In this document: positions 62,583 through 64,000 of the stretch, piece after piece
Layout: each line of letters begins with the position of its first letter
Position numbering within the stretch: the stretch's first letter is position 1
NCBI GenBank assembly: GCA_030803735.1
Contig: JAURUC010000001.1
Coordinates: 1,311,501 to 1,375,500 of the forward strand
From: Actinopolyspora lacussalsi
GTDB taxonomy: Bacteria > Actinomycetota > Actinomycetes > Mycobacteriales > Pseudonocardiaceae
Direction of reading: 5' to 3'
Length of the DNA: 64,000 nucleotides
Program-made: the position numbers and the translations under genes
The notes under the pieces: generated by a model
What the model saw: only the letters and a program-made list of their open reading frames with translations
The model's database searches: none
What the model was told of the DNA's origin: nothing

Positions 62583-63572
62583 GTGCGCAAGATACGAAAC
62601 CTGACCGGCCCCGGCGTGACCGACGATTTCGGGATCGGCGGCACCGATCTGGGAGTGATGACCACCGCGCCGGACGGCCGGTTGGTGGCGGTCTTCGGTG
62701 ACACCTTCGAACGCGCCGGTGTGGGTGGTAAGGGGTGGCGTTCACCGGTGGTGCTCTTCGGGGATCCGGCCACGGCGCGCACCGGGATCGTCTGGACCGG
62801 TTCGTCGGGCCGGGGTCGCTACGCCGAGCAGGCGTTGCCCTATCGGCACGACTCGATCGTTCGCGGCAGGCGGGTGGGCACCGTGATTCCCACCGACGTC
62901 ATCACGATCGGCGGGACGATGTATCTGCACGTGATGGTCTGCGCCGGTATCGGCAGGGTGCACTGGACCGAGATACACCGTTCCACCGACAACGGGGAGA
63001 GCTGGACCCGCACCGGGGCGAGCTGGCCCGGCGATCACCACGGCGGCCTGTTCCAGATGCTGACCTGGGAGCCGGGGGACGACGGCTACGTCTACTGCTT
63101 CTCCACCGGTTTCCAGCGTGACAAGGGACTGTTGCTGCACCGTGTTCCGGCCGAGCTGATCACCGAACCCGGTGCGTGGCAGGGATGGGGTTTTCGGCGG
63201 GGCGCGTGGGCCTGGGGAAATCCGCCCACGGTCGCGTTGACCGGGGCTTACGGTGAGCTGTGCCTGCGTCGCGTCGAGGACCGGTGGTTGCTGTGCCTGT
63301 TCGACGCGGGCGACTACCGCGTCGACGTGTTGTCGCTCGTCCACCCCACCTCGAATCTCTACGAGGTGCCGCGCACCACGGTGCTGCGTGGCACGGCCTG
63401 GCACGAGGAGAACCACGCGACCGGGCGAGTCGCCCAGCTATACGGCGCCTACATCGTCCCGGGATCCACGCTGGACGACCTTCATCTGGTGATAAGCCAG
63501 TGGAACACCGGGCGGAACTGGCCCTACCGGGCGATGCAGTTCGCGGGGGCGCTGCCCCGCGAAGCCAGGTAG
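62583..63572 (+). CDS. DUF4185 domain-containing protein (beta-propeller-like)
   Basis: A 329-residue protein matching DUF4185: GIGGTDLGVMTTAPDGRLVA near the start, VAVFGDTFE, HDSIVRGRRVGTVIPTDVIT, IHRSTDNGESWTRTGASWPG and YCFSTGFQRDKGLLLHRVPA. Several Asp-box-like SxDxGxxW elements point to a five-bladed propeller as in sialidases and glycosidases. No signal peptide at this start, and GTG 62583 has GGAGG correctly spaced. Function unknown; sugar binding or hydrolysis is plausible. Confidence 0.82.
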   Translation: MRKIRNLTGPGVTDDFGIGGTDLGVMTTAPDGRLVAVFGDTFERAGVGGKGWRSPVVLFGDPATARTGIVWTGSSGRGRYAEQALPYRHDSIVRGRRVGTVIPTDVITIGGTMYLHVMVCAGIGRVHWTEIHRSTDNGESWTRTGASWPGDHHGGLFQMLTWEPGDDGYVYCFSTGFQRDKGLLLHRVPAELITEPGAWQGWGFRRGAWAWGNPPTVALTGAYGELCLRRVEDRWLLCLFDAGDYRVDVLSLVHPTSNLYEVPRTTVLRGTAWHEENHATGRVAQLYGAYIVPGSTLDDLHLVISQWNTGRNWPYRAMQFAGALPREAR

Positions 63573-63604
63573 GGACTCGGAAACCGGACGGGATGAACCG
63601 CCGG

Positions 63605-64000
63605 TCAGGAGACGGGCGCGGTGTGCTCGTCGTCCCGCTGCGCGAGCAGTTTTCGGATCGGCCCGAGTGCGGTGTTCACCCCGACCAGCGCGGTGGCGAA
63701 ATCCCGGGCGCGGGAGGTCAACCTGCCGCGACGCAGCATCAGGGCCGCCAGCTGGCGTGAGTTGCGCTGTGCCGATTCGACTCGGGGCCGTTGGGCGCGT
63801 TCGTAGTCCCGTAGTGCCCGGGGCACCGTGTTCCTGTCGGCCGGGGCGAGGCGGCGTGCCAGGGCACCCGCGGATTCGATCGCCATGGCCGCGCCCACTC
63901 CTGCCGTCGGCAGGAAACCGGCCGCCGCGTCGCCGAGCGACGCGAAGCGACCCGCCGTCCAACCGTCGCACCGCACGTCGGACAGGCGCCAGTAGTGGCT
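63605..64000 (-). CDS. FAD-dependent monooxygenase, C-terminal part (5' end outside window)
   Basis: The frame stays open to the window edge, giving the last 131 residues. The FAD-binding motif GDAAAGFLPTAGVGAAMAIE (GD-x-A-x6-PxxGxG form) followed by SAGALARRL marks a class A flavoprotein monooxygenase of the PHBH/kynurenine-type fold. The usual GDAAH His is Ala here. The C-terminal RARDFATALVGVNTALGPIR helix is family-like. Substrate unknown. Confidence 0.8.
   Translation of the reverse strand, partial: SHYWRLSDVRCDGWTAGRFASLGDAAAGFLPTAGVGAAMAIESAGALARRLAPADRNTVPRALRDYERAQRPRVESAQRNSRQLAALMLRRGRLTSRARDFATALVGVNTALGPIRKLLAQRDDEHTAPVS

Noticed and set aside
1..64000. CRISPR arrays, prophage or insertion sequences
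   Set aside because: No spaced direct repeats, transposase, integrase or phage structural motifs were seen on either strand.

Overview
The window is high-GC actinomycete chromosome. GTG starts are common, genes overlap by 4 bp in many operons, and ribosome sites are of the AGGAGG type. The gene content (GpgS next to a FolP2-type protein, an EspC-like and SAV_915-like secretion cluster, a split OtsB1, LacI-family operators) fits Pseudonocardiales/Mycobacteriales best, for example a Saccharopolyspora- or Actinopolyspora-like organism. That placement is inference. No rRNA, tRNA, CRISPR array, intact transposon or prophage was seen.

Layout. 1-5342: end of an L-rhamnose operon (SDR half of a bifunctional aldolase/dehydrogenase, rhamnulokinase) running into lutABC, so lactate made from rhamnose can be oxidised to pyruvate. 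5343-7012: a secreted beta-helix protein behind a consensus promoter and a perfect LacI-type operator, closed by a strong terminator. 7450-17122: TspO, an AraC-type regulator, two RibD-C/DHFR-like proteins, a 3-oxoacid CoA-transferase pair opposite an IclR regulator, a GntR-MFS pair, and an ECF41 sigma factor opposite its typical carboxymuconolactone-decarboxylase partner. 17265-20703: zinc/manganese ABC importer and a TRIC-type channel. 21019-28856: FUSC protein, GCS2-type ligase, Tat-exported pectate-lyase-like protein, YqeB-like protein, AhpD-like protein, NDH-2. 28889-32562: LigB-like dioxygenase, gpgS, folP, pyrimidine-reductase-like protein.

32888-42002: secreted protein, S4 protein, LLM flavoenzyme, SnoaL-like protein, a YtrA-type regulator with an ABC exporter, an amidohydrolase, and an ImmA/IrrE protease followed by a DUF6545 membrane protein fused to a PAP2-like domain. 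42110-44624 is a gene-poor 2.5 kb stretch with two small minus-strand genes (one apparently frameshifted) and two very strong hairpins. 44625-46058: STAS and GAF-ANTAR signalling proteins. 47546-49314: an orphan type VII secretion-like cluster.

49487-57245 resembles a dormancy/stress island: the HAD-OtsB and GH65 genes together reproduce the architecture of mycobacterial OtsB1, and they are followed by two Acg-type nitroreductases and two universal stress proteins. 57461-64000: GH38 alpha-mannosidase, a DUF4360 secreted protein behind an exact CebR-type operator, DUF2332 and DUF4185 proteins, and the end of a FAD monooxygenase gene.

A theme is use of plant or microbial carbohydrate (rhamnose, pectin-like polymers, trehalose-type disaccharides, mannosides, and cellobiose-type control), mixed with redox and stress functions.
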